A DNA stretch of 64,000 bases from Aplectana chamaeleonis. Its lineage: Eukaryota; Nematoda; Chromadorea; Rhabditida; Cosmocercidae. The notes below the pieces were generated by a model. The model did not search any database and was not told the origin of the DNA. It saw only the letters and a program-made list of their open reading frames with translations. The DNA is taken from contig JAPDOI010000022.1 in NCBI GenBank assembly GCA_029168955.1, positions 744,001 to 808,000 of the forward strand. The letters run 5' to 3'. The translations under genes were made by a program, and so were the position numbers. Shown in pieces: positions 32,897-46,800 of the stretch (positions within the stretch are counted from its first letter, which is position 1; the number at the start of each line of letters is the position of its first letter).

Positions 32897-34199
32897 GCAG
32901 TCGCCCACTCGACTTACTTTTTCCAGGATAGAGGCTGCACCTGCAAACCTCTTCGTGCTAGTTGTACCAAGACAGCCGATTTTCGGTCCTAGTAAATCAG
33001 AATCGCAACAGTGGTGGCTACTCGAAGAGAATCTGCCACTCTATTTTTGTCAAGTTTTCGTCTCTGTTCACCTACCGAATGGTCCATTGTGAGAACTCAG
33101 CATATATTTTTGTTACTTTACTCATCTCTTCGCAACATTCAGTAGGACGTTCTCTGAAAACTCGCGGGTCTCGCAAGACCTTCTTTTGTGAGTAGTAGAA
33201 GTCCTAGAAACCTCTTATTCTCTACCTTGTTCTCAATTTTACACAATCTGTTGAGTTTCGTCATAGAGTTAGGTAATAACTCGAAACAGTAACCCACACT
33301 CCGTGTTGTTGTGTGTGGTACTCGAGTTGGCAGGGCAAAAACTCAAACGAGTCTCCGCATTTTCCCACAAAACGTAGGGCTAGAAAGTGAGACTAGGGAA
33401 TTATTTGACTTTTGTTACATTTTGGACCTGGATTCCAGCTCTTCATAACATTGCTGCTATGTTTAATAGTTCAGCGATTCAATGGAGTTCACTATCGAGA
33501 CGTGTATTATTCATTCAAGTGAATTTAATCTCAAATAAATATATAAAATACGAAAAATCAATGATTAGTAGTTCAAGAATCTTTACCTGTGATATGTTGT
33601 GAAGACCCGTTCATGTGCCCTCAAAGTGTTCATAAGTGTAATTGAATGTCAGTCCACAGAATCGGCACTTGTAGTAACACAAATCCATTGTCGTCTTTTC
33701 TCTCTACCACTGTGTTCCACATCCGATTCGACAGATGAATCCTGCGAAAAAAACCGCGAATAAAGGAAACAACCATTGCATTGCAGTTTCTATCGTTGAT
33801 CATTTTGATCCTGTTGGGTGACCGTGGCCTGCCTATCCTTTAATAATAAAAAACGGAAAAGAAATCCTTTGTCGGTGGTACATGTCGAACAGGGCAATCT
33901 AAGCGGGACCACACGTGTGTTGTGCCCAAACTCGTCCACTCCTTCATTTTCCACCCATCAAAACTAAGACAGGCATGAATTTCTCCAGTTTCCAAAAAGC
34001 AGTAGTGCTCGAAGGTCTAATAGGATACCAGCCCACGCAGAAACTGAGTTTTAAACAGCAAATCACGAATATCTGTGAGTAAAGAGACGAGGCATGGACG
34101 AGTTTATCGTCCAGGCCTCGTCTGTGTTTTGGCAGTAGAGCGCGCCATTAACGAAGACCGCCGCAACAGCACATTTTTTTTGTTTTTTTTTTGTCATTT
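32897..34199. other. Unassigned sequence
   Basis: No gene supported. A 39-nt strong hairpin lies at 34085-34123 (listed separately) and T-rich runs occur at 34171-34205. A short imperfect inverted repeat of AACTCGA/ACTCGAGTT type surrounds CCCACAC/GTGTGTGG near 33280-33330. Confidence 0.4.
34085..34123. other. Compact 16-bp-stem hairpin
   Basis: AGACGAGGC-A-TGGACGA, a five-base GTTTA loop, then TCGTCCA-G-GCCTCGTCT. Sixteen base pairs with a single internal A/G mismatch. Very stable if transcribed. No gene is adjacent and the biological role is unknown. It may belong to an unrecognised repeat. Confidence 0.7.
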
Positions 34200-34300
34200 T
34201 TGTCATCTCTTTCTCGCTCTGGTGTCATCACATTTCACCTGGCCTTAAAGAGGCCTAATTTCTCCGGCGCCCCTTATATTGATGATGGATTAGGGGGTTG
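34200..34300 (-). mobile_element. Scrap of CR1-like LINE C-terminus
   Basis: The plus-strand words CCTGGCC, GAGGCC, AATTTCTCCGGCGCCCCTT near 34240-34275 match CCTGGCC, GAGGCC, AATTTCACCGGCGCTCCCT at about 12510-12545 in the larger CR1-like element, in the same minus orientation. The match is about 45-60 bp long and the fragment is too degraded to translate. Confidence 0.45.
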
Positions 34301-34589
34301 ACAGAAATTTTCGAATCTTTTGTGCAATACTGCGTTCCATTTACGGAAAACTAATGGAAAGAAGACGGTTATCAATGTTCGATGAAAACATTCTATTAGA
34401 GGCACAGAACAGGGCTGCACGTGAATTTAACTGTGGAAGTATTAACCTCAAAGCTCATCAGGTTTTCATCACTAATGTGATTGAATGAATAGAATCGTAT
34501 CATTTTTTTTTAAAGAAAATTCTCCACCACAGTTTGTTGAAAAACATGTTCTGTACTTTTCTATCGACTGACGCAGCTATGGAATTCTT

Positions 34590-34650
34590 AGGAATTGGGT
34601 AAATTTATTCCCACAATAAAGTCGTTGAATGATTGAATGAATGAATGTTG
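34590..34650 (+). mobile_element. LINE 3' terminus with GAAT tail, plus strand
   Basis: TTTATTCCCACAATAAAGTC then GTTGAATGATTGAATGAATG reproduces, on the plus strand, the 3' end of the minus-strand CR1-like fragment at 27786-27860. Only the last part of the 3' untranslated region is confidently recognisable. How far the element extends to the left is unclear. It lies about 230 bp before the satellite array. Confidence 0.7.
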
Positions 34651-34880
34651 GCAACACTTTTTTGCCGTTTCTCTCATATATATGTTTCTCTGTGATGTTC
34701 TGTCTGGGTTAAATATATACTATTTTTCGAAGGACTCTGAATGTCGGTTCGATGTGGACACCGCGATTGACAAGTGAGCTATCCTTTTTATTGAGTTCCT
34801 CTAATCAGCTTTTTAATTGTTTTTTTTGCTAGAATATTTTGAGGGAATCCCGTTTTCTAGATAGCTAGAGTTCAAGGCCA

Positions 34881-37800
34881 TGCCGCAGGCTGCATCGTCC
34901 AAATAGAGCTTAACTGATTTCCACTCCCGAAATACCCGATACACGACAGATTTAGCCTCCACGCAGGGTATTTTCTCCCCTGAGTGACGGTGCAGCCGCA
35001 GGCTGCATCGTCCAAATAGAGTTTAAACTGATTTCCACTCCCGAAATACCCGACACATGACAGATTTAGCCTCCACCCACGGTATTTTCTCCCTTAGCGG
35101 CGGTGCAGCCGCAGGCTGCATCGTCAAATAGAGTTTAAACTGATTTCCACTCTCGAAATACCCGACACACGACAGATTTAGCCTCCACCCAGGGTATTTT
35201 CTTCCCTTAGCGGCGGTGCAGCCGCAGGCTGCATCGTCCAAATAGAGTTTAAACTGATTTCCACTCCCGAAATACCCGATACACGACAGATTTAGCCTCC
35301 ACCCAGGGTATTTTCTCCCCTGAGCGACGGTGCAGCCGCAGGCTGCATCGTCCAAATAGAGTTTAAACTGATTTCCACTCCCGAAATACCCGATACACGA
35401 CAGATTTAGCCTCCACCCAGGGTATTTTCTCCCCTGAGCGACGGTGCAGCCGCAGGCTGCATCGTCCAAATAGAGTTTAAACTGATTTCCACTCCCGAAA
35501 TACCCGATACACGACAGATTTAGCCTCCACCCAGGGTATTTCCTCCCCTTAGCGGCGGTGCAGCCGCAGGCTGCATCGTCCAAATAGAGTTTAAACTGAT
35601 TTCCACTCCCGAAATACCCGATACACGACAGATTTAGCCTCCACCCAGGGTATTTTCTCCCCTGAGCGACGGTGCAGCCGCAGGCTGCATCGTCCAAATA
35701 GAGTTCAAACTGATTTCCACTCCCGAAATACCCGACACACGACAGATTTAGCCTCCACCCAGGGATTTTCTCCCCTGAGCGACGGTGCAGCCGCAGGCTG
35801 CATCGTCCAAATAAGTTTAAACTGATTTCCACTCCCGAAATACCCGATACACGACAGATTTAGCCTCCACCCAGGGTATTTTCTCCCCTGAGCGGCGGTG
35901 CAGCCGCAGGCTGCATCGTCCAAATAGAGTTTAAACTGATTTCCACTCCCGAAATACCCGATACACGACAGATTCAGGCTCCACGCAGGGGATTTTCTCC
36001 CCTGAGCGACGGTGCAGCCGCAGGCTGCATCGTCCAAATAGAGTTTAAACTGATTTCCACTCCCGAAATACCCGACTCACGACAGATTTAGCCTTCACGC
36101 AGGGGATTTTCTCCCCTGAGCGACGGTGCAGCCGCAGGCTGCATCGTCCAAATAGAGTTTAAACTGATTTCCACTCCCGAAATACCCGATACACGACAGA
36201 TTTAGCCTCCACCCAGGGTATTTTCTCCCCTGAGCGACGGCGCAGCCGCAGGCTGCATCGTCCAAATAAGTTTAAACTGATTTCCACTCCCGAAATACCC
36301 GATACGACAGATTTAGCCTCCACGCAGGGTATTTTCTCCCCTGAGCGGCGGTGCAGCCGCAGGCTGCATCGTCCAAATAGAGTTTAAACTGATTTCCACT
36401 CCCGAAATACCCGATACACGACAGATTTAGCCTCCACCAGGGTATTTTCTCCCTGAGCGGCGGTGCAGCCGCAGGCTGCATCGTCCAAATAGAGTTTAAA
36501 CTGATTTCCACTCCCGAAATACCCGATACACGACAGATTTAGCCTCCACGCAGGGTATTTTCTCCCTGAGCGACGGTGCAGCCGCAGGCTGCATCGTCCA
36601 AATAAGTTTAAACTGATTTCCACTCCCGAAATACCCGATACACGACAGATTTAGCCTCCACCCAGGGTATTTTCTCCCCTGAGCGGCGGTGCAGCCGCAG
36701 GCTGCATCGTCCAAATAAGTTTAAACTGATTTCCACTCCCGAAATACCCGATACACGACAGATTTAGCCTCCACCCAGGGTATTTTCTCCCTGAGCGGCG
36801 GTGCAGCCGCAGGCTGCATCGTCCAAATAAGTTTAAACTGATTTCCACTCCCGAAATACCCGATACACGACAGATTTAGCCTTCACGCAGGGTATTTTCT
36901 CCCCTGAGCGACGGTGCAGCCGCAGGCTGCATCGTCCAAATGGAGCTTAAACTGATTTCCACTCCCGAAATACCCGATACACGACAGATTTAGCCTCCAC
37001 CCACGGTATTTTCTCCCCTTAGCGGCGGTGCGGCCGCAGGCTGCATCGTCCAAATAGAGTTTAAACTGATTTCCACTCCCGAAATACCCGATACACGACA
37101 GATTTAGCCTTCACGCAGGGTATTTTCTCCCCTTAGCGGCGGTGCAGCCGCAGGCTGCATCGTCCAAATAGAGTTTAAACTGATTTCCACTCCCGAAATA
37201 CCCGATACACGACAGATTTAGCCTCCACGCAGGATTTTCTCCCTTAGCGGCGGTGCAGCCGCAGGCTGCATCGTCCAAATAGAGTTTAAACTGATTTCCA
37301 CTCCCGAAATACCCGATACGACAGATTTAGCCTCCACCCAGGGTATTTTCTCCCCTGAGCGACGGTGCAGCCGCAGGCTGCATCGTCCAAATAGAGTTTA
37401 AACTGATTTCCACTCCCGAAATACCCGATACACGACAGATTTAGCCTCCACGCAGGGTATTTTCTCCCTGAGCGGCGGTGCAGCCGCAGGCTGCATCGTC
37501 CAAATAGAGTTTAAACTGATTTCCACTCCCGAAATACCCGATACGACAGATTTAGCCTTCACGCAGGGATTTCCTCCCCTTAGCGGCGGTGCAGCCGCAG
37601 GCTGCATCGTCCAAATAGAGTTTAAACTGATTTCCACTCCCGAAATACCCGATACACGACAGATTTAGCCTCCACCCACGGTATTTTCTCCCTGAGCGAC
37701 GGTGCAGCCGCAGGCTGCATCGTCCAAATAAGTTTAAACTGATTTCCACTCCCGAAATACCCGATACACGACAGATTTAGCCTCCACCCAGGGTATTTTC

Positions 37801-40800
37801 TCCTTAGCGGCGGTGCAGCCTGCAGGCTGCATCGTCCAAATAGAGTTTAAACTGATTTCCACTCCCGAAATACCCGATACACGACAGATTTAGCCTCCAC
37901 GCACGGGATTTTCTCCCTGAGCGGCGGTGCAGCCTGGGCTGCATCGTCCAAATAAGTTTAAACTGATTTCCACTCCCGAAATACCCGATACACGACAGAT
38001 TTAGCCTCCACGCAGGGTTTCCTCCCCTGAGCGGCGGTGCGGCCGCAGGCTGCATCGTCCAAATAGAGTTTAAACTGATTTCCACTCCCGAAATACCCGA
38101 CACACGACAGATTTAGCCTCCACCCACGGTATTTTCTCCCTTAGCGGCGGTGCAGCCTGCAGGCTGCATCGTCCAAATAGAGTTTAAACTGATTTCCACT
38201 CCCGAAATACCCGATACACGACAGATTTAGCCTCCACGCAGGGGATTTTCTCCCCTTAGCGACGGTGCAGCCGCAGGCTGCATCGTCCAAATAAGTTTAA
38301 ACTGATTTCCACTCCCGAAATACCCGACACGACAGATTTAGCCTCCACGCAGGGTATTTTCTCCCTTAGCGACGGTGCAGCCGCAGGCTGCATCGTCCAA
38401 ATAAGTTTAAACTGATTTCCACTCCCGAAATACCCGATACACGACAGATTTAGCCTCCACGCAGGGTATTTTCTCCCCTGAGCGACGGTGCAGCCGCAGG
38501 CTGCATCGTCCAAATAAGTTTAAACTGATTTCCACTCCCGAAATACCCGATACACGACAGATTTAGCCTTCACGCAGGGTATTTTCTCCCCTTAGCGGCG
38601 GTGCAGCCTGCAGGCTGCATCGTCCAAATAGAGTTTAAACTGATTTCCACTCCCGAAATACCCGATACACGACAGATTTAGCCTCCACCCACGGTATTTT
38701 CTCCCCTTAGCGGCGGTGCAGCCGCAGGCTGCATCGTCCAAATAGAGTTTAAACTGATTTCCACTCCCGAAATACCCGATACACGACAGATTTAGCCTCC
38801 ACGCAGGGTATTTTCTCCCTGAGCGACGGTGCAGCCGCAGGCTGCATCGTCAAATAAGTTTAAACTGATTTCCACTCCCGAAATACCCGACACATGACAG
38901 ATTTAGCCTCCACCCAGGGTATTTTCTCCCTGAGCGGCGGTGCAGCCGCAGGCTGCATCGTCCAAATAGAGTTTAAACTGATTTCCACTCCCGAAATACC
39001 CGATACACGACAGATTTAGCCTCCACGCAGGGTATTTTCTCCCTTAGCGGCGGTGCAGCCGCAGGCTGCATCGTCCAAATAGAGTTTAAACTGATTTCCA
39101 CTCCCGAAATACCCGACACGACAGATTTAGCCTCCACCCACGGTATTTTCTCCCTGAGCGACGGTGCAGCCGCAGGCTGCATCGTCAAATAGAGTTTAAA
39201 CTGATTTCCACTCCCGAAATACCCGATACGACAGATTTAGCCTCCACGCAGGTATTTTCTCCCCTGAGCGGCGGTGCAGCCGCAGGCTGCATCGTCCAAA
39301 TAGAGTTTAAACTGATTTCCACTCCCGAAATACCCGATACACGACAGATTTAGCCTCCACGCATTATTTTCTCCCCTGAGCGGCGGTGCAGCCGCAGGCT
39401 GCATCGTCCAAATAGAGTTTAAACTGATTTCCACTCCCGAAATACCCGATACACGACAGATTTAGCCTCCACGCAGGGTATTTCCTCCCTTAGCGGCGGT
39501 GCAGCCGCAGGCTGCATCGTCCAAATAGAGTTTAAACTGATTTCCACTCCCGAAATACCCGATGCACGACAGATTTAGCCTCCACCCAGGGTATTTTCTC
39601 CCTGAGCGACGGTGCAGCCGCAGGCTGCATCGTCCAAATAGAGTTTAAACTGATTTCCACTCCCGAAATACCCGATACGACAGATTTAGCCTCCACGCAG
39701 GGTATTTTCTCCCTGAGCGACGGTGCAGCCGCAGGCTGCATCGTCAAATAGAGTTTAAACTGATTTCCACTCCCGAAATACCCGATACACGACAGATTTA
39801 GCCTCCACGCAGGTATTTTCTCCCCTGAGCGGCGGTGCAGCCGCAGGCTGCATCGTCCAAATAGAGTTTAAACTGATTTCCACTCCCGAAATACCCGACA
39901 CACGACAGATTTAGCCTCCACCCACGGTATTTTCTCCCCTTAGCGGCGGTGCAGCCTGGGCTGCATCGTCAAATAGAGTTTAAACTGATTTCCACTCCCG
40001 AAATACCCGATACACGACAGATTTAGCCTTCACGCAGGGATTTCCTCCCCTTAGCGGCGGTGCAGCCTGCAGGCTGCATCGTCCAAATAGAGTTTAAACT
40101 GATTTCCACTCCCGAAATACCCGATACACGACAGATTTAGCCTCCACCCAGGGTATTTTCTCCCCTGAGCGACGGTGCAGCCGCAGGCTGCATCGTCCAA
40201 ATAGAGTTTAAACTGATTTCCACTCCCGAAATACCCGATACACGACAGATTTAGCCTCCACGCAGAATTTTCTCCCCTGAGCGGCGGTGCAGCCGCAGGC
40301 TGCATCGTCCAAATAGAGTTTAAACTGATTTCCACTCCCGAAATACCCGATACACGACAGATTCAGGCTCCACGCAGGGGATTTTCTCCCCTTAGCGGCG
40401 GTGCAGCCGCAGGCTGCATCGTCCAAATAGAGTTTAAACTGATTTCCACTCCCGAAATACCCGACACGACAGATTTAGCCTCCACGCAGGTATTTTCTCC
40501 CCTTAGCGGCGGTGCAGCCGCAGGCTGCTTCGTCCAAATAGAGTTTAAACTGATTTCCACTCCCGAAATACCCGACACACGACAGATTTAGCCTCCACCC
40601 AGGGTATTTTCTCCCCTGAGCGACGGTGCAGCCGCAGGCTGCATCGTCCAAATAGAGTTTAAACTGATTTCCACTCCCGAAATACCCGACACACGACAGA
40701 TTTAGCCTCCACGCAGGGTATTTTCTCCCTTAGCGACGGTGCAGCCGCAGGCTGCATCGTCCCAAATAGAGTTTAAACTGATTTCCACTCCCGAAATACC

Positions 40801-43800
40801 CGATACGACAGATTTAGCCTCCACGCAGGGTATTTTCTCCCTGAGCGACGGTGCAGCCGCAGGCTGCATCGTCCAAATAGAGTTTAAACTGATTTCCACT
40901 CCCGAAATACCCGACACGACAGATTTAGCCTCCACCCACGGTATTTTCTCCCCTTAGCGGCGGTGCAGCCGCAGGCTGCATCGTCCAAATAGAGTTTAAA
41001 CTGATTTCCACTCCCGAAATACCCGATACACGACAGATTTAGCCTCCACGCAGGTATTTTCTCCCTTAGCGGCGGTGCAGCCGCAGGCTGCATCGTCCAA
41101 ATAGAGTTTAAACTGATTTCCACTCCCGAAATACCCGATACACGACAGATTTAGCCTCCACGCACGGGATTTTCTCCCTGAGCGGCGGTGCAGCCGCAGG
41201 CTGCATCGTCCAAATAGAGTTTAAACTGATTTCCACTCCCGAAATACCCGATACACGACAGATTTAGCCTCCACGCAGGATTTTCTCCCCTGAGCGACGG
41301 TGCAGCCGCAGGCTGCATCGTCCAAATAGAGTTTAAACTGATTTCCACTCCCGAAATACCCGATACACGACAGATTTAGCCTTCACGCAGGGTATTTTCT
41401 CCCTGAGCGACGGTGCAGCCGCAGGCTGCATCGTCCAAATAAGTTTAAACTGATTTCCACTCCCGAAATACCCGATACACGACAGATTTAGCCTCCACCC
41501 AGGGTATTTTCTCCCTTAGCGGCGGTGCAGCCTGCAGGCTGCATCGTCAAATAGAGTTTAAACTGATTTCCACTCCCGAAATACCCGATACACGACAGAT
41601 TTAGCCTCCACGCAGGTATTTTCTCCCCTGAGCGGCGGTGCAGCCGCAGGCTGCATCGTCCAAATAGAGTTTAAACTGATTTCCACTCCCGAAATACCCG
41701 ATACACGACAGATTTAGCCTCCACGCAGGGTATTTTCTCCCTGAGCGACGGTGCAGCCGCAGGCTGCATCGTCCAAATAGAGTTTAAACTGATTTCCACT
41801 CCCGAAATACCCGATACACGACAGATTTAGCCTCCACCCAGGGTATTTTCTCCCTGAGCGACGGTGCAGCCGCAGGCTGCATCGTCAAATAGAGTTTAAA
41901 CTGATTTCCACTCCCGAAATACCCGATACACGACAGATTTAGCCTCCACGCAGAGTATTTTCTCCCTGAGCGGCGGTGCAGCCGCAGGCTGCATCGTCAA
42001 ATAGAGTTTAAACTGATTTCCACTCCCGAAATACCCGATACACGACAGATTTAGCCTCCACGCACGGTATTTTCTCCCCTTAGCGGCGGTGCAGCCGCAG
42101 GCTGCATCGTCCAAATAGAGTTTAAACTGATTTCCACTCCCGAAATACCCGATACACGACAGATTTAGCCTCCACGCAGGGTATTTTCTCCCTGAGCGAC
42201 GGTGCAGCCGCAGGCTGCATCGTCAAATAGAGTTTAAACTGATTTCCACTCCCGAAATACCCGACACACGACAGATTTAGCCTCCACCCACGGTATTTTC
42301 TCCCTTAGCGGCGGTGCAGCCTGCAGGCTGCATCGTCAAATAGAGTTTAAACTGATTTCCACTCCCGAAATACCCGATACACGACAGATTTAGCCTCCAC
42401 GCAGGGTATTTTCTCCCTGAGCGACGGTGCAGCCGCAGGCTGCATCGTCCAAATAGAGTTTAAACTGATTTCCACTCCCGAAATACCCGACACACGACAG
42501 ATTTAGCCTCCACCCACGGTATTTTCTCCCCTTAGCGGCGGTGCAGCCGCAGGCTGCATCGTCCAAATAGAGTTTAAACTGATTTCCACTCCCGAAATAC
42601 CCGATACACGACAGATTTAGCCTCCACGCAGGGTATTTCCTCCCCTGAGCGACGGTGCAGCCGCAGGCTGCATCGTCCAAATAGAGTTTAAACTGATTTC
42701 CACTCCCGAAATACCCGACACACGACAGATTTAGCCTCCACCCAGGGTATTTTCTCCCCTGAGCGACGGTGCAGCCGCAGGCTGCATCGTCCAAATAGAG
42801 TTTAAACTGATTTCCACTCCCTAAATACCCGATACACGACAGATTTAGCCTCCACCCAGGGTATTTTCCTCCCTGAGCGACGGTGCAGCCGCAGGCTGCA
42901 TCGTCCAAATAGAGTTTAAACTGATTTCCACTCCCGAAATACCCGATACACGACAGATTTAGCCTCCACGCACGGGATTTTCTCCCCTTAGCGGCGGTGC
43001 AGCCGCAGGCTGCATCGTCAAATAGAGTTTAAACTCATTTCCCCTCCCGAAACACCCGACACACGCCCGATTTAGCCCCCACCCACGGTATTTTCTCCCC
43101 TTAGCGGCGGTGCAGCCGCAGGCTGCATCGTCCAAATGGAGTTTAAACTGATTTCCACTCCCGAAATACCCGATACACGACAGATTTAGCCTCCACGCAG
43201 GGATTTTCTCCCCTGAGCGACGGTGCGGCCGCAGGCTGCATCGTCCAAATAGGATTTAAACTGATTTCCACTCCCGAAATACCCGATACACGACAGATTT
43301 AGCCTCCACCCAGGGTATTTTCTCCCTTAGCGGCGGTGCAGCCGCAGGCTGCATCGTCAAATAGGATTTAAACTGATTTCCACTCCCGAAATACCCGATA
43401 CACGACAGATTTAGCCTCCACGCAGGGTATTTTCTCCCTGAGCGACGGTGCAGCCGCAGGCTGCATCGTCCAAATAGAGTTTAAACTGATTTCCACTCCC
43501 GAAATACCCGATACACGACAGATTTAGCCTCCACGCAGGGTATTTTCTCCCCTGAGCGGCGGTGCAGCCGCAGGCTGCATCGTCCAAATAGAGTTTAAAC
43601 TGATTTCCACTCCCGAAATACCCGACACGACAGATTTAGCCTCCACCCGCAGTATTTTCTCCCTTAGCGGCGGTGCAGCCTGCAGGCTGCATCGTCCAAA
43701 TAGAGTTTAAACTGATTTCCACTCCCGAAATACCCGACACACGACAGATTTAGCCTCCACCCACGGTATTTTCTCCCTTAGCGGCGGTGCAGCCTGCAGG

Positions 43801-46800
43801 CTGCATCGTCCAAATAGAGTTTAAACTGATTTCCACTCCCGAAATACCCGATACACGACAGATTTAGCCTCCACGCAGGGTATTTTCTCCCTGAGCGACG
43901 GTGCAGCCGCAGGCTGCATCGTCCAAATAAGTTTAAACTGATTTCCACTCCCGAAATACCCGATACACGACAGATTTAGCCTCCACGCAGGTATTTTCTC
44001 CCCTGAGCGACGGTGCAGCCTGCAGGCTGCATCGTCCAAATAGAGTTTAAACTGATTTCCACTCCCGAAATACCCGACACACGACAGATTTAGCCTCCAC
44101 GCACGGTATTTTCTCCCTGAGCGGCGGTGCAGCCGCAGGCTGCATCGTCCAAATAAGTTTAAACTGATTTCCACTCCCGAAATACCCGATACGACAGATT
44201 TAGCCTCCACCCAGGGTATTTTCTCCCTGAGCGGCGGTGCAGCCGCAGGCTGCATCGTCCAAATAGAGTTTAAACTGATTTCCACTCCCGAAATACCCGA
44301 TACACGACAGATTTAGCCTCCACCCACGGTATTTTCTCCCCTTAGCGGCGGTGCAGCCGCAGGCTGCATCGTCCAAATAAGTTTAAACTGATTTCCACTC
44401 CCGAAATACCCGATACACGACAGATTTAGCCTCCACGCAGGTATTTTCTCCCCTGAGCGACGGTGCGGCCGCAGGCTGCATCGTCCAAATAAGTTTAAAC
44501 TGATTTCCACTCCCGAAATACCCGATACACGACAGATTTAGCCTCCACGCAGGATTTTCTCCCTGAGCGGCGGTGCAGCCGCAGGCTGCATCGTCCAAAT
44601 AGAGTTTAAACTGATTTCCACTCCCGAAATACCCGATACACGACAGATTTAGCCTCCACCCAGGGTATTTTCTCCCTGAGCGACGGTGCAGCCGCAGGCT
44701 GCATCGTCCAAATAAGTTTAAACTGATTTCCACTCCCGAAATACCCGATACACGACAGATTTAGCCTCCACGCAGGGGATTTTCTCCCTGAGCGGCGGTG
44801 CAGCCGCAGGCTGCATCGTCCAAATAGAGTTTAAACTGATTTCCACTCCCGAAATACCCGATACACGACAGATTTAGCCTCCACGCAGGGTATTTTCTCC
44901 CTGAGCGACGGTGCAGCCGCAGGCTGCATCGTCCAAATAGAGTTTAAACTGATTTCCACTCCCGAAATACCCGATACACGACAGATTTAGCCTCCACGCA
45001 GGGATTTTCTCCCCTGAGCGGCGGCGCAGCCGCAGGCTGCATCGTCCAAATAGAGTTTAAACTGATTTCCACTCCCGAAATACCCGGTACACGACAGATT
45101 TAGCCTCCACCCAGGGTATTTTCTCCCCTGAGCGACGGGGCGGCCGCAGGCTGCATCGTCCAAATAGAGTTTAAACTGATTTCCACTCCCGAAATACCCG
45201 ATACACGACAGATTTAGCCTCCACCCAGGGTATTTTCTCCCTGAGCGACGGTGCAGCCGCAGGCTGCATCGTCCAAATAAGTTTAAACTGATTTCCACTC
45301 CCGAAATACCCGATACACGACAGATTTAGCCTCCACGCACGGGATTTTCCTCCCTGAGCGGCGGTGCAGCCGCAGGCTGCATCGTCAAATAGAGTTTAAA
45401 CTGATTTCCACTCCCGAAATACCCGATACACGACAGATTTAGCCTCCACGCAGGGTATTTTCTCCCTGAGCGGCGGTGCAGCCGCAGGCTGCATCGTCCA
45501 AATAGAGTTTAAACTGATTTCCACTCCCGAAATACCCGATACACGACAGATTTAGCCTCCACGCACGGTATTTTCTCCCTGAGCGACGGTGCAGCCGCAG
45601 GCTGCATCGTCCAAATAAGTTTAAACTGATTTCCACTCCCGAAATACCCGATACACGACAGATTTAGCCTCCACGCAGGGTATTTTCTCCCTGAGCGGCG
45701 GTGCAGCCGCAGGCTGCATCGTCAAATAGAGTTTAAACTGATTTCCACTCCCGAAATACCCGATACACGACAGATTTAGCCTCCACGCAGGGGATTTCCT
45801 CCCCTGAGCGGCGGTGCAGCCGCAGGCTGCATCGTCCAAATAGAGTTTAAACTGATTTCCACTCCCGAAATACCCGATACACGACAGATTTAGCCTCCAC
45901 GCAGGTATTTTCTCCCCTTAGCGGCGGTGCAGCCGCAGGCTGCATCGTCAAATAGAGTTTAAACTGATTTCCACTCCCGAAATACCCGATACACGACAGA
46001 TTTAGCCTCCACGCAGGGTATTTTCTCCCCTGAGCGACGGTGCAGCCGCAGGCTGCATCGTCCAAATAGAGTTTAAACTGATTTCCACTCCCGAAATACC
46101 CGATACACGACAGATTTAGCCTCCACGCAGGTATTTTCTCCCCTTAGCGGCGGTGCAGCCGCAGGCTGCATCGTCCAAATAGAGTTTAAACTGATTTCCA
46201 CTCCCGAAATACCCGATACACGACAGATTTAGCCTCCACGCAGGGTATTTTCTCCCTGAGCGACGGTGCAGCCGCAGGCTGCATCGTCCAAATAGAGTTT
46301 AAACTGATTTCCACTCCCGAAATACCCGATACACGACAGATTTAGCCTCCACGCAGGTATTTTCTCCCTGAGCGACGGTGCAGCCTGCAGGCTGCATCGT
46401 CAAATAGAGTTTAAACTGATTTCCACTCCCGAAATACCCGATACACGACAGATTTAGCCTCCACGCAGGGTATTTTCTCCCTGAGCGACGGTGCAGCCGC
46501 AGGCTGCATCGTCCAAATAAGTTTAAACTGATTTCCACTCCCGAAATACCCGATACACGACAGATTTAGCCTCCACCCACGGTATTTTCTCCCTTAGCGG
46601 CGGTGCAGCCGCAGGCTGCATCGTCCAAATGGAGCTTAAACTGATTTCCACTCCCCAAATACCCGATACACGACAGATTTAGCCTTCACGCAGGGGATTT
46701 TCTCCCCTGAGCGACGGTGCAGCCGCAGGCTGCATCGTCCAAATGGAGCTTAAACTGATTTCCACTCCCGAAATACCCGATACACGACAGATTTAGCCTT

